A stretch of DNA of 64,000 nt from Mastigias papua (taxonomy: Eukaryota > Cnidaria > Scyphozoa > Rhizostomeae > Mastigiidae), in assembly GCA_964019165.1 (NCBI GenBank), contig OZ025283.1:4971001-5035000 (forward strand). Reading direction: 5' to 3'. Made by a program: the position numbers and the translations under genes. Below are positions 1-11,065 of this stretch, in pieces. Under the pieces are notes generated by a model. The model was given only the letters and a program-made list of their open reading frames with translations. It was not told where the DNA came from and ran no database searches. Position 1 is the first letter of the stretch. The number at the start of each line of letters is the position of its first letter.

Positions 1-366
1 CAAGATACTTGTAAACGATTGGACACTGGATGGCTTGCTGCGTCACGTGCAGTCAGTAAATTTTTCGACGACGCTTTGATCCCCGGTGAAATCGAATATT
101 CCATAGACCAAGGGGGCTCGGAATATCCATTGTCTCTTGATGGAGATCCTGACAAAAGATTGGACACCTAATGCATATTTCGGTCAATGGTAGTCAGCAA
201 AATACATACAGACGCTCTGTTGACATTTGTTATTATACTTGCAAAGTGTCCTTTGTTGCATCTATATGTAGGAAGATTTGTTAAAGTTAACGAATATTAT
301 ATTCTTAAACCTAGAAATCTGACTGGGGCTCAAGCCCCCCTAACCTCCTCTCTGGATCCGCCACTG
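1..366. mobile_element. Terminal part of a hAT-like DNA transposon
   Basis: The segment ends at 366 with CTCTGGATCCGCCACTG, which read inward is CAGTGGCGGATCCAGAG, a terminal sequence typical of hAT-type elements. The other end lies outside the window, so neither total length nor the matching target duplication can be checked; the expected 8-bp copy would be TAATGTTC at 367-374. No coding sequence is seen. The element interrupts the LINE reverse transcriptase that follows: the LINE frame is recognisable right up to the junction. Confidence 0.55.
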
Positions 367-1590
367 TAATGTTCTAGTTTTTAAGTAGGATTTCATGATT
401 AACGGTATCGAAAGCCTTCTGGAGGTCAATAAAGATTCCACAACCAAGTCTGTTATTGTCAAGAGTTGACTTGATATTTTCAGTTAGGGTAACTAATGCC
501 TGGTCTGTAGAATGTCCGCTATGGAAACCAAATTGCATACTAAATACAACCTCATAAGTTTCCAGAAATTTTTGAAGGCGAGTTTGCATAAGTTTTTCAA
601 CTATTTTACTGAAGATGGAGAGCAATGAAATTGGTCTGTAATTGCATGTTTTTGTCTTAAGTCCCTTCTTGAATATAGGAATTACTTTTGCAATTTTCAA
701 TTTATCAGGAAAGGTACCAGTTGTGAAGGACTCATTAATAAAGACTGAGAGGTCAGAGGAAATAGAATAATTAAGTATTTTCAATAACTTGACTGGTATG
801 CTGTTTGGACCAGAAGATTTACCATTTTTCAGTGATTGTATTACATTAGATACCTCAGTAACTGTACATGGGGAGGCGAAAAAAGAATCTGAATTTGGAT
901 TTGATAAGTAAGATAAAGGAGACTTTTAGTTCTAGGCATATTTTTAGTGATTCCTTCAGCTACCTTTGTGAAGTATTTATTGAATTCATTTGCAATATGG
1001 ACAGAATCAGAAATTTTGGAGCCATATCATCAACTAAATGTGAGAATGTATCAGAGTTATTTGACTTCAAACTAATTTCATCTTTAATACCTTTTCACAA
1101 CATTTTCACATTGTTTTTGTTTTCATGAAAGTACTGCTGGTAATAATTCTTCTTGCTCTATCTGATTTCATTGACAACAAGATTGCGGGACTGCTTATAT
1201 GCTTTGAGAGTAGTAGATGAATTCGAATCTTTGAACTGTTTAAAGAGCTTATCTCTAATTTTCATCATTCATTGAATCTGAAAATTGATCCAAGGTTTGT
1301 TTCTTAATTTAAGCATTTTCTTGTTCAGCTTTTTCTCTAGGCAGTGTTTCTCAATAAGATCGTTAAGGTTAAGTAGAGAAATGTCAAATTTTGCATTCAA
1401 ATCTGTACTCTCATCACTAAGATAGGATATTTCAAAGTTCTGAGTATTCCGACAAAAAGCTAGTTTTATCAAAATTTCTGTAGTCATGAGCGAAATAGGA
1501 TGTGTTTTTATACTCAGGTGCATTGTCCTTCAGGATAGCAAACTAGGGAAGATGATCAGAAATCATAGATAGTAGGTTACCACTGAGAAT
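367..1590 (-). pseudogene. LINE relic: linker and N-terminal reverse transcriptase
   Basis: A minus-strand non-LTR retrotransposon fragment. Around 1523-1269 it codes for the region between endonuclease and reverse transcriptase, ending in a KPWI motif usual for this linker. From 784 down to 374 it codes for the fingers and first palm motif of a reverse transcriptase: FPDKLKIAKVIPIFKKG, NYRPISLLS, FGFHSGHSTDQAL and FIDLQKAFDTVNHEILL, which contains the first catalytic aspartate. The frame between the two blocks is broken by stops. It ends where the hAT-like element enters at 366, so the YxDD palm motif lies outside the window. Endonuclease is missing. Old and non-functional. Confidence 0.85.
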
Positions 1591-2527
1591 ATTACAGTCA
1601 ATGACATTACTTTAATATCTACTGCAAGAAAAGTTTCCTTTTGTTATATGCTAGAATATATCTTGTTATGTATAGGGTATTAATAAGAAAATTGCCAGAC
1701 ATCACATGGGATGTGCTATTGTCCAGTGGCAAACCAAATTTAAAACTGTTCAGAGACATAGGCTGTCAGTACTCAAAGGGCCAGTTAGACAAAGTCCTGC
1801 CTGTTGAGGGTGTACTGAATGCAATATTTGTCAGTTCAGTCTTCCAGGCAAATGAATATCACCAGGTATTTGAAAGGAATATTACATATTTGGATCCAAG
1901 GATATATTTTAGAGACAACAATAGAAAATATTGAAAATGATGAAGATTTACAAAATAATAATGATTTAGATAGTGACTATGATTGTTTTGGATTTGATCA
2001 ATGGTAATTATTAAAACAATCATGGTAATTGTATGGTGTTATAAATATAGTTTCAAAGGTTCACGCTCAAGTTCTTTGCAAATTTCAATGTCTTGCTGCA
2101 CTTCCCTGCTCAGTTAATTCTTGGTGTCTTGTTGTCTATATATTTTTTTCGTTTGAACTTTACCTCAGTGAACGATCTGTACATGGTTGTACTATCAGTA
2201 TACTGCCAGGTTAAAACTTACACTTCTTCGTACAGCACAAAGGCGATCATTTGTTTTCTTTAAACATGGAGTCTGTTCCATAGGATACAGTGCTCGTTCG
2301 GTGCTTGACTACCTATGTTTTGGCTGCCGCAAACTATAATTTTGCCCGCCAATAATTAAGCTTCACTAAGCATGCTCAGATCATGCATGTCTCAGGCTCC
2401 CACAAATAGATGTACTTTTGAATACTCATATCTTCAACAATTATACTGAATAGAATGCCCAAAGAAATTACGGTACTAGTCAGGTGGCCAGAAAAATTAG
2501 TCAACAGATATGCACAATCGAAGACAT
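1591..2527. other. Unassigned spacer with one small open frame
   Basis: About 0.9 kb without a feature I can identify. A 97-codon plus-strand frame at 1641-1934 (contains LFRDIGCQYSKGQLDKV) has a somewhat protein-like composition but I do not recognise it, it has no obvious splice or start context, and it could be chance or a decayed transposon fragment. Confidence 0.3.
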
Positions 2528-2530
2528 TAA

Positions 2531-3363
2531 GGCCCCGTTTCCACTTAACCAGATATTTCTGAATACGGGGAAAACTTTATCTTTTGGGTAGCATATTAGT
2601 GGAAACACAAAGCACATTCAGAACTCGTTCTATCCTTTTTCACCTGTTTCCACTGACCCGGTTATGAAGAATGTATCCGTATATTTCACATTGAAGTGAG
2701 ACAAATTACATCATTATACTATGAGCGAGATTGTTCCCACCAGTCTGCGCGCGAGTTCCTGACGATATCGGCGAGTTAGCAGAATGGAAAGAAAAAAATC
2801 GCAATCTGGTAAAGAATCCTTTTTTTGTCTCTGCAATTACTTTATCATTAATCACCTTTTCCCACCATGCATTCGTGGTTCCTGTTCGCTTCGAAAATTT
2901 ATGGATTAGGGGCTTCTTTGCATTTAGGCCTAGCGATTTTACAATAGCTGTCCTTCTTAGAATCAGCATAACTAGGATTTCACGCGCTTTCCTTCTTTTG
3001 TAACTAGTAATTAGGGCTGGTATTAACCCAAGCAGGTTACTGAGCAAGCTAAGACATGTCAAGATATGCTGAAGGTGAAAAAATACTTGGATATTCACGT
3101 TTACCTGTATCAGAAAGCGTCCAGTATTTTGCCGCCAACCATTCAAAAATTGTTGTTGAAGCTGCAGCATATTCCAAAATATCCTGGTGAGAGTGTTTCC
3201 ACTAATACTCTGCGTATTCAAATTTCTCCGTAGTCAGAAAAATACGCTCTACAGACCGTATTTCAAAATCTCCGTATTTCATTGTTTCAGTGGAAGCGCA
3301 ATGGCCAAATTCAATAACTTTTCCTCCGTATTCACAAATATCTGGATCAGTGGAAACGGGGCC
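2531..3363 (-). mobile_element. PIF/Harbinger-type DNA transposon, internally deleted
   Basis: An 833-bp element with terminal inverted repeats beginning GGCCCCGTTTCCACT at both ends (about 38 bp alignable) and flanked by TAA at 2528-2530 and 3364-3366. Three-base TWA duplications are the mark of PIF/Harbinger elements. Several further copies of the TTTCCACT/ATACGG words lie just inside the ends. The minus strand holds a 171-codon frame (3221-2706). Its middle (TNAWWEKVINDKVIAE) resembles the region just before the DDE domain of Harbinger transposases, but the catalytic part is absent. It is therefore a non-autonomous derivative. Confidence 0.7.
2706..3221 (-). pseudogene. Truncated Harbinger-like transposase N-terminal region
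   Basis: A 171-codon frame inside the TAA-flanked element. Family transposases bind the terminal repeats and cut with a DDE nuclease domain. Here only a basic stretch (TSYKRRKAREILVMLILRRT) and a KRTGTTNAWWEKV segment resemble the N-terminal part of that family. No D, D, E catalytic residues can be placed and the rest of the protein is missing. The first ~70 residues read through the terminal region and are probably not coding. Assignment leans on the element's duplication and ends as much as on the protein. Confidence 0.45.
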
Positions 3364-3379
3364 TAAAATTAAATCGAAA

Positions 3380-5399
3380 TGAAATGGAAGCGAGGGAATT
3401 TAGCAAAAAGGTAGCTGCTTCGAAGCCGACAGAAAAGCTAGTTTCACTTCTTCCTTGCCCAAGGCACATCTCCAAGGAACCCACAGTCATTTGTTGCAAA
3501 GGTTAAAACAGGTTCACCAACGTGCGTATTTTGTAAACAACAAGATTTTTCAATTAACTGTTGCAAAGTAACCAATCTTAAGAAAAGAAAGAAAGGCATC
3601 AATACTAGATGCAAAAGTCCGTTTTTCTTGTTTGAAGCTAGGGTACCAAGCAAAAGCATGCGAGAAAAGAAATGCCGCAAATGTGGAGGTCACCATCATC
3701 AACCCATTAATTTCAAGAATAGCTCAAAGGAGAGCATCTCTAGCTAATCCAGAGCAGCAGATTTCATCTCTGCAACAGCAAAATCCAAAGCAAATGTCCT
3801 CATGATGAGAGTATCGGCGTTTTTTTATGGGGCAGACTTAAGCAAAAGGACGAAGATCACGATGTTATTTGACTGTAGAAGCCAAACGTGGCTAAGTGTC
3901 TGAGAAGCTAGCAAGACAGCTGACATTAGATGCCATACCTAAACAGTCCTCGTCAACACGTTTAGTTCAATTATGTACAGTAAACTTACTTTAAATCCCG
4001 TTGTTGTTAATGGCGAAGTAGACACTGACAAAATTATTCCTGTCCATGCGCTTACTCACAACGTCATTTGCACCCCCTTTTCCCCGCGCATTAATGTAGC
4101 AAATTTCCCTTTTCATTTCATTTTGAATTCTTTACAGAGGGGGGCCCTTCAGCAAAGATGCTGATTTTCAAGGGTCCCTCCATCTAAAATACAATAATAC
4201 AATAGAAAATAAAAGTTAAAAAGTTTAAAAGGTTTAAGATTTAAATACAATATACAAATATTAGCTTTAAAAACAAACATTAGAAAATACAAAAGAAATA
4301 CGAATTAAAAACTATCATGCTTAAAAGCTCTAAGGGATGTCTATCATTGGTGGAACTGCTTTGAATATACGAATTCTAAGCGCATAGATCTACTAATATG
4401 TTTTGATTCCTACTTTAACTTTATAGAGGGAGATGTCGCAAGCAAGGCTTCTCAAAATGACAAAATTACATCAACACTGAATAAGTTTTGGCATCATGTA
4501 CCATGTGGTTTATTTGACACCAATTGCAATGAGGGGACCGAAAAAGAACATCTGCAAAGTCCATAGAATGAGCATGCTAACATTGTGCACAGTGGAGAAA
4601 TGTATGAAATCAGTTCGGTTAAAAGCCTAGTCCGCAATCCAACAAGCATCACTTTTTCAGAATACAGAGAATCATATTGCGCAGATATTACAACGTACGT
4701 ATGTAGATGATTTATCATGCGGGACAGATAGCACCAGTGAGGTACTTGAAATTATGCACAAGTCTAAAGCAATTATGAAGCAAGCAGGTTTCAATCTGAG
4801 CACATTTAAGTCAAATGACCCAACAATACGTAATGAAATTGCGAAACTAGAGGGTGCAACAAAGGGCTATGAAACACGTTAGGGAAGACTCTGAAACTTT
4901 CACTCGATTAGCCATCGGTTTCCCATAGACGGAAAGTGAAAGTAATACAAAAGTACTTGGTATCAATTGGGATACCCATAGCTATTGTTTCTTCCTTTAT
5001 CTCAGCAAAGTGACAGAATTTTCCGCTCGTTGCCCCCAACAAAACGGTCTTTGCCCAAAATTGCTGAAAACATATTTGACCCCTTGGGCGGTACATCATT
5101 AATCTCTAGATTTTATTCCAGCAGTTGCGTTTTTCAAAGCTTTCTTGGGACGATGAGCTAGAAGGTGACGCTAACAATTCATTGTGATGGAAGACCCAAA
5201 GTTTGTAAAATCACCCCCTTCAAAATGGCCAAAAGTCGATAAATGTAAGACAGTTTAGGAATGTACCGCCTATTCCGAAGAAATTAAACGTCCTATTCAA
5301 GTCAAACATACTATGGTCAACATACAAGCTGAAATGGGTTCATTCACTAATATAATTGACCTTCAAAGATTTAGCAGTAAGCGTATGCTAGTAAGAGCC
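3380..5399 (+). pseudogene. BEL/Pao retrotransposon relic, gag to RNase H region
   Basis: A decayed plus-strand BEL/Pao element. At about 3505-3715 the translation gives two zinc-knuckle blocks (TCVFCKQQDFSINC and CRKCGGHHH), as at the end of BEL gag. At about 4697-4866 it gives the reverse transcriptase palm TYVDDLSCG, with the YxDD catalytic motif intact, followed by SKAIMKQAGFNLSTF, a segment typical of this family. A TKVLGINWDTHS block follows near 4950 and NIIDLQRFSSKRMLVRA near 5335-5395. Many stops and frameshifts separate the blocks, and protease and much of gag are unrecognisable. The element resumes at 11877 after a LINE insertion. It is a different lineage from the minus-strand BEL at 52-58 kb. 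Confidence 0.8.
4136..4330 (-). repeat. LINE 3-prime-end fragment with a conserved hairpin
   Basis: On the minus strand this reads GGAGGGACCCTTGAAAA, a short palindromic CAGC...GCTG core, then GGGCCCCCCTC. The same arrangement recurs at 41625-41690. The pattern (a GGAGGG/CCCTCC stem around a CAGC/GCTG hairpin close to the tail) looks like the 3-prime end of a LINE family. It has landed inside the BEL relic, between its gag and reverse transcriptase. No coding sequence is attached. Confidence 0.5.
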
Positions 5400-5586
5400 A
5401 TTGTTTGTTAACTTATTTTATTTCGAATTCACTTCTAGCTATACATATAAACATATATATCATATACATATACAACTAATCTAAATCGAAACTAATCTAC
5501 TATATCGCAAGTGAAAGGAAATAACTAAGGAAATAAATACATTCAATGCTAAATTTTAAAAGAAAAAGGATATGATTGAACAGAAA

Positions 5587-6106
5587 TTACAGGGTGTGAT
5601 TAAATTTGCAAACGTAGCATTTGCAGGAAGGACCATCCCATTGTTTTATCATATGTTTGAAGCTGTTCAGGTTGTCAGCTGATTTTACTTCATTTGGCAA
5701 ACAGTTCCAGATCTGAGGTCCAATGGCTTTAAGGCTCTTAGAATCGAAAGTTACTTGATTTGGTCGAAAATGGCTTAAATTGTTAGGATTCCGAGAAGGA
5801 TTCTTTGAAGTTCTTGAGCAGAAAATGCTTTGCATAAAAGGTGGATTTAAGTTTTTGATTGTCTTGAATATTTCGATGCAAAGAGTTCTCTGACGAGCAA
5901 CTTGCATTGTGCACTTTTTTGACCTAATAAGAAGATCATCATAGGAACTTTTATGATCATTATACAAAATCTTAGCGCGCGTTCCTGTATCCTTTCTATT
6001 TTCTGAAGCGATTTTGAAGAAGAAAAATACCAGACTAAAGGACAGTAGTTAAAATTCGAAAATACGAAACTTTAAACCAAAACTTCTGTTTCTAAGAGAC
6101 CAATAA
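5587..6106 (-). pseudogene. LINE reverse transcriptase C-terminal region, downstream half
   Basis: Continuation of the LINE beyond the inserted element. Just inside the junction the minus strand reads FSNFNYCPLVWYFSSSKS and KIERIQERALRF, a conserved block after the RT thumb. It then shifts frame into a 126-codon stretch (5967-5587) with LCIEIFKTIKNLNPPFMQ and GPQIWNCLPNEVKS, the standard C-terminal end of this LINE group. At least one stop and one frameshift are present. 5410-5586 is the 3-prime untranslated tail. Confidence 0.85.
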
Positions 6107-7350
6107 AGCAAGAGCACATTTTGTAATTGACCAATCAGCGGATTTGTTTACATACAATTATTATCCAATCATGTGCCTCCATTTTTACCTTGTTTCTTCA
6201 TTTCGCCATTGTGAAACGGAGGTGCTGTGGAGAATTCATGCCTCATAACTTTTGCCCCGGAAAAAAATTTACGTTCATTTACAACAGCGATTTTTTGGCT
6301 ACAACTTCGTATCTACATTTCTCATCGATATCTCCGAGCCCTAAGCTGGGCTATGATCCGTTACAAAAATATTAGACATTGCGCACCACCCTGCCATGAC
6401 CTCCCATTACACAGGTCCTCCATGCGCACCCCTTCACCAAGCAAGCAGTAAGGAGTTTGTTTTTTTATCTAAAAACCGTTGGACTAGAGCTAGGTATGCC
6501 TAATTATCCTGAAGTCACTTCTACTCTTCTCAGATCTGGGTTGGGTACGCATAGTTCTGAAATTATCACAGCTAGGCGTCATGTTGGTACCCCTAAAGCT
6601 GGATGATAACAATAAAGTGACTTTTAGAGCAAGAAGTTGAATCAGCATAAGCCTTTAGTTTCGCTTTTGGGAAGTCTGCTTGCTCGTCGACTTACTTTAC
6701 ATTTCCCGCTCAAAAACTAGTATATGACAACAACATTTTCAGCATCAACAACCTTTTAATTCAATGCAATTCGCCTCAAATCGAATCTACCACGAGGAGT
6801 TGAAATGAAAAAGCTGTTCTGGTCAGTGGTATACTTGGACGCCGCCAAGTCCAAATTTGCTATATTAATTGCTCTATCCTGTCAGATTCAGTTGGACAGC
6901 TTAGAACACTTGTGGTCAAATCATCAACCTCAAGATCTGAACAACCATAGCCGTAATCAAACTCGAGATTCAGGTCAATTTGGTATACCGCCTCCGTTGC
7001 TTTTTTTGCCAACGTTTTCATCTCAAGCTGTACGGCATGGGTGCACTTGGGGCAAGAGCTGATATTTGGAATCAAGCAAGTGATATGGTAGGAATGGCCA
7101 CAACCACGAATTACTCTGCAAGTTGGACTTTCATTACACCTGCACTGATCTTTCATATCACATTTCCTGAAGCAGTTAGGAAAGAAACTAGCTCAGTTAG
7201 TGAAAAGAAATGATTGATAATTGTTGAGCTTGTTCGTGTAGTACATTCGAGTCAATATTTTCTCATTGTTTCTTAGTTTCACTTTGTTTAACACATTTAT
7301 CTCAAGGAATCTGAAGAACACAAGCCTATACCTTAGGTTATACTTAGGTT
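6107..7350. repeat. Left 1,244-bp terminal inverted repeat
   Basis: Inverted copy of 9813-11056. Only scattered single-base differences are seen near the outer end (for example TTATCCAATC against TTATCTAATC). The inner limit is the shared word CTTAGGTT; beyond it the two sides diverge at once. Confidence 0.9.
6860..7156 (-). CDS. RING-like zinc-finger open frame, left arm copy
   Basis: A 98-codon frame starting MKDQCRCNESPTC and running into VIRGCGHSYHITCL and SCPKC. The spacing C-x-H-x2-H-x2-C followed by C-x2-C is that of the second half of a RING-H2 zinc finger, a fold often found in ubiquitin ligases; the first pair of ligands would be CRC/C upstream. The rest is acidic and unrecognised. 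It lies in the left inverted repeat and points toward the outer end. The identical protein is coded by the right arm. It may be one exon of a longer transposon gene or a captured host fragment. No promoter or splice sites were established. Confidence 0.55.
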   Translation of the reverse strand: MKDQCRCNESPTCRVIRGCGHSYHITCLIPNISSCPKCTHAVQLEMKTLAKKATEAVYQIDLNLEFDYGYGCSDLEVDDLTTSVLSCPTESDRIEQLI

Positions 7351-7465
7351 ATACTAGATTTAGAAGGGCTCACTGTTATAACTTTTACTAAATATTCCTT
7401 CAATGAAGACAACTTGAAGGACAAAGAACTGACAAGGCCAATCACCAATAAATGGATCAAGGAAT

Positions 7466-8136
7466 TTATTGATGTATACTGACAAACCACTTTCTACTGT
7501 AGAAGATATTCCAGTGCAGAGTGGAAATTCTCAGGAATGGAAGCTTTATGCAGTCCACTAGTGTACAGTTTGCCATTGACCTCATAGCTTGTATGTCTTG
7601 AATTTCCTTCTTTTTGCAATCATGAACAAGCAGTCTGCTTCTTTGGGACTCAGGGTCAAAGAACTTTGCTTGAAGCCAATCTGGCATTATATCAACATGT
7701 GTTTTTGAAAGAGATGGTGTACACCCTTGTAGAAGAGGCTCAAATAGAGCTAACTTTGCTGGTGGTGAATCCTGATCAGCATAGCTATGTGGTTTGATGG
7801 CAGGCATTGTTGGAAATTTTTTTACAAGAAATGTTGTCATATGGCATACTTGAGTTGGCTTGATGATGATGGGCGATGATGGCTATGAATATCATGAAAG
7901 TCATCTATGAAAAGAGCTACCATGTAATTGTTAGTAACAGCATCCTCAAAAAACTGGTGAACAGTTGCAATATGCTCTGAAGAAGGTTTTTTTGTTTCAC
8001 TGAGAACTGTATTAGGGTGTGCTGTAAGCCCCATATTCCTTAAAGTTGCAATCTCTAGTAAATTTTCAAATATCTCTCTCTTCACAATAATATCATTTTC
8101 AACAATATCAACTTCACCAACATCTGCATAATACAT
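7466..8136 (-). pseudogene. Unrecognised transposon gene with frameshift
   Basis: Two overlapping minus-strand frames, 8136-7837 (99 codons) and 7840-7466 (124 codons), read best as one protein broken by a frameshift near 7840-7865. The first ends with NYMVALFIDDFHDIHS; the second contains KFFDPESQRSRLLVHD. I do not recognise the family. The acidic-histidine block IDDFHDIH is the most distinctive motif but I cannot show that it is catalytic. It occupies the unique centre of the long-TIR element, where a transposase gene would be expected. Sequence upstream (8137-9276) has no long frame, so at most a fragment of the gene remains. Confidence 0.4.
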
Positions 8137-9276
8137 TTTTGTGTGTGATTTGGTTTTTGCTTCCTCTTACTCCATTTTCTCTGACCCTTTCTCTCCAACT
8201 GCTACGGCCTCTTGTTAGCTTATCCACATTTTTTGACTAGGACAGCTTAGTGTGTCTGTTTTTTGAGAATCAGTGTCTGTGTCATTTACATTAACCATTG
8301 CTGGTTCATCATTCTTCTTATGATCAATCTATCTCAAATCTCCAGTATTATCTTCTGCCCATTTTAAGTCTTCATTTTCTTTTTCATATTTGTCATTAAT
8401 GGATTGTTGCTGTAAAATGTAGCTAATTTAGAGAACATTATTTAGATTTAATTATTTTGATCTATACAGTTACCTTTCATCTAACATATTACAAGAACTT
8501 CTTCTGCACTATCAACCTCATTTAAGTGCTGTTACTCAATTTGATTTTTCCATATTTTACATTTGTGTTCTTCCAGTAGCTGCATTTATTTTTGCACTAT
8601 GTAAATTTTACTATAAACTAGTTAATATTGGCATACACATTCTTGTGTTATACTCTTTTGGTACATAAAAAGTATTCTTTGTCACTGAACAGTAGGATTG
8701 AAAAATATTTACCCCTCTCCTAATTACACATATTTTTTATAAGAAAGTTAAAATGACCCCAGTACTCAAATGCTCTTAGTATTCTGGCAATTCCAGTATT
8801 CAAACTTTCTTAAGACTTTCTTGGGGCAAAAGCTGAATTTCTTGGTTAATAGAACTCAACACTGTACATAACACATGTTTTTGATCTGAAAATTTGGGAC
8901 AAAATGAGCCAGAAAGGAGAACAGATGCAGAAAACCTCGGATATTATGAATGAAATCTCAAAAGAACAAAAAGCTACAAGCAAATGATTTCAACACCATC
9001 AATGTAATCAATTCCAATGTAACAAGTTGTTGAAGTGCTTTTCCTGACTAACTCTAACTGGTCACAGGATGAAATTTATTCATAGTTTTGCTTGTTTGTC
9101 TTTATTGGGTAAAAACAAATTTTTAAACTTTCTTAGGTTTGCTGAACCCAGTACTGAACTTTTGTTAACTTTTTGACGATTCGAATACTACTTTCCTTTT
9201 GGTGCCAAAGAGTACGATGTACGTAGAAGTTATTTGTTTACAATTAAATGGAATGTTGGAAAATGTCAAACATGTT

Positions 9277-9573
9277 TTATCTTATGTTTTTCCTTTTGTA
9301 AAAATCTATTAAAATCTCTCTTATTTGGTGCCAGTTCGATGCACTTCGTACAAACACGGACAACTTTATTGGCTCTGAAGCCTCTTGCAACAGCCAACTT
9401 CCGAAATGCTTGCAGATAACGATATTTCGGTATCTTTGACTCTGTAGTGGTGTAGTTTTTAGTTTAGCACTATTTAATATGGCTGGTATTCGAACAATAT
9501 GGTTTGGCTTTCCCCGTATTACCTGAATGTTACTTCCATGCCTGTAACCAATGACGTTCAGATTTCCCACCAA
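9277..9573 (-). other. Small open frame of unknown nature
   Basis: A 98-codon minus-strand frame in the centre of the long-TIR element, containing VIRGKPNHIVRIPAIL. No family is recognised and there is no supporting context; it could be an exon of the element's gene or chance. Confidence 0.2.
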
Positions 9574-9812
9574 AGTGGAAAACTGTATACGCCATAAAGA
9601 CAGTCGAGGACGGCCTTAGACATTACGAGAGTTATAGAGGTTTGTTTTTGTCATAACTTCACTACAGTGACCAGTTTTGATATACCTAGATTAAATTATC
9701 AGCGTATGACAATCTAAACATCATTTAATTTTGAACATGGCTATCATCCAGCTTTTGGGGTACCGATATGACGCCTAGCTGTGATAATTTCAGAACTATG
9801 CGTACCCAACCC

Positions 9813-11056
9813 AACCTAAGTATAACCTAAGGTATAGGCTTGTGTTCTTCAGATTCCTTGAGATAAATGTGTTAAACAAAGTGAAACTAAGAAACAATGA
9901 GAAAATATTGACTCGAATGTACTACACGAACAAGCTCAACAATTATCAATCATTTCTTTTCACTAACTGAGCTAGTTTCTTTCCTAACTGCTTCAGGAAA
10001 TGTGATATGAAAGATCAGTGCAGGTGTAATGAAAGTCCAACTTGCAGAGTAATTCGTGGTTGTGGCCATTCCTACCATATCACTTGCTTGATTCCAAATA
10101 TCAGCTCTTGCCCCAAGTGCACCCATGCCGTACAGCTTGAGATGAAAACGTTGGCAAAAAAAGCAACGGAGGCGGTATACCAAATTGACCTGAATCTCGA
10201 GTTTGATTACGGCTATGGTTGTTCAGATCTTGAGGTTGATGATTTGACCACAAGTGTTCTAAGCTGTCCAACTGAATCTGACAGGATAGAGCAATTAATA
10301 TAGCAAATTTGGACTTGGCGGCGTCCAAGTATACCACTGACCAGAACAGCTTTTTCATTTCAACTCCTCGTGGTAGATTCGATTTGAGGCGAATTGCATT
10401 GAATTAAAAGGTTGTTGATGCTGAAAATGTTGTTGTCATATACTAGTTTTTGAGCGGGAAATGTAAAGTAAGTCGACGAGCAAGCAGACTTCCCAAAAGC
10501 GAAACTAAAGGCTTATGCTGATTCAACTTCTTGCTCTAAAAGTCACTTTATTGTTATCATCCAGCTTTAGGGGTACCAACATGACGCCTAGCTGTGATAA
10601 TTTCAGAACTATGCGTACCCAACCCAGATCTGAGAAGAGTAGAAGTGACTTCAGGATAATTAGGCATACCTAGCTCTAGTCCAACGGTTTTTAGATAAAA
10701 AAACAAACTCCTTACTGCTTGCTTGGTGAAGGGGTGCGCATGGAGGACCTGTGTAATGGGAGGTCATGGCAGGGTGGTGCGCAATGTCTAATATTTTTGT
10801 AACGGATCATAGCCCAGCTTAGGGCTCGGAGATATCGATGAGAAATGTAGATACGAAGTTGTAGCCAAAAAATCGCTGTTGTAAATGAACGTAAATTTTT
10901 TTCCGGGGCAAAAGTTATGAGGCATGAATTCTCCACAGCACCTCCGTTTCACAATGGCGAAATGAAGAAACAAGGTAAAAATGGAGGCACATGATTAGAT
11001 AATAATTTTATGTAAACAAATCCGCTGATTGGTCAATTACAAAATGTGCTCTTGCT
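9813..11056. repeat. Right 1,244-bp terminal inverted repeat
   Basis: Inverted copy of 6107-7350. Its inner end (AACCTAAG at 9813) directly abuts a 71-bp segment (9742-9812) that is a direct repeat of part of this same arm (10556-10626), so the inner edge of the arm looks rearranged. Confidence 0.9.
10007..10303 (+). CDS. RING-like zinc-finger open frame, right arm copy
   Basis: Same 98-residue protein as the minus-strand frame at 7156-6860, because it lies in the other inverted repeat; it too points outward. The cysteines and histidines of GCGHSYHITC and CPKC are all present. Preservation of an intact frame in both arms is expected simply from near-identical arms, so it is not by itself evidence of selection. 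Confidence 0.55.
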   Translation: MKDQCRCNESPTCRVIRGCGHSYHITCLIPNISSCPKCTHAVQLEMKTLAKKATEAVYQIDLNLEFDYGYGCSDLEVDDLTTSVLSCPTESDRIEQLI

Positions 11057-11065
11057 GACCAATAA

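Larger units (their letters stand above)
6107..11056. mobile_element. 4,950-bp long-TIR DNA element with 9-bp target duplication
   Basis: A complete element with near-identical inverted repeats of 1,244 bp (6107-7350 and 9813-11056), outer ends AGCAAGAGCACATTTTG. It is flanked by GACCAATAA at 6098-6106 and 11057-11065, inside a LINE coding sequence. Nine-base duplications together with very long inverted repeats are usual for Mutator-like elements, but I recognise no Mutator transposase, so the superfamily is open. Each arm carries the same RING-like open frame pointing outward. The 2.46-kb centre holds a two-part minus-strand frame (8136-7466) of unknown family. Near identity of the arms suggests either a recent insertion or ongoing gene conversion. 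Confidence 0.85.

Noticed and set aside
868..1128. Plus-strand 86-codon frame
   Set aside because: Antisense to the LINE linker and reverse transcriptase region.
2731..3003. Plus-strand 90-codon frame
   Set aside because: Antisense to the Harbinger-like frame, which fits the element better.
3523..3712. C/H-rich block as a host zinc-finger gene
   Set aside because: Spacing and downstream YVDD reverse transcriptase identify it as BEL/Pao gag.
6127..7213. Plus-strand small frames in the left arm and mirrored minus-strand frames at 9950-10973
   Set aside because: They lie opposite or beside the RING-like frame in the inverted repeats and appear in both arms only because the arms are identical; no protein features.
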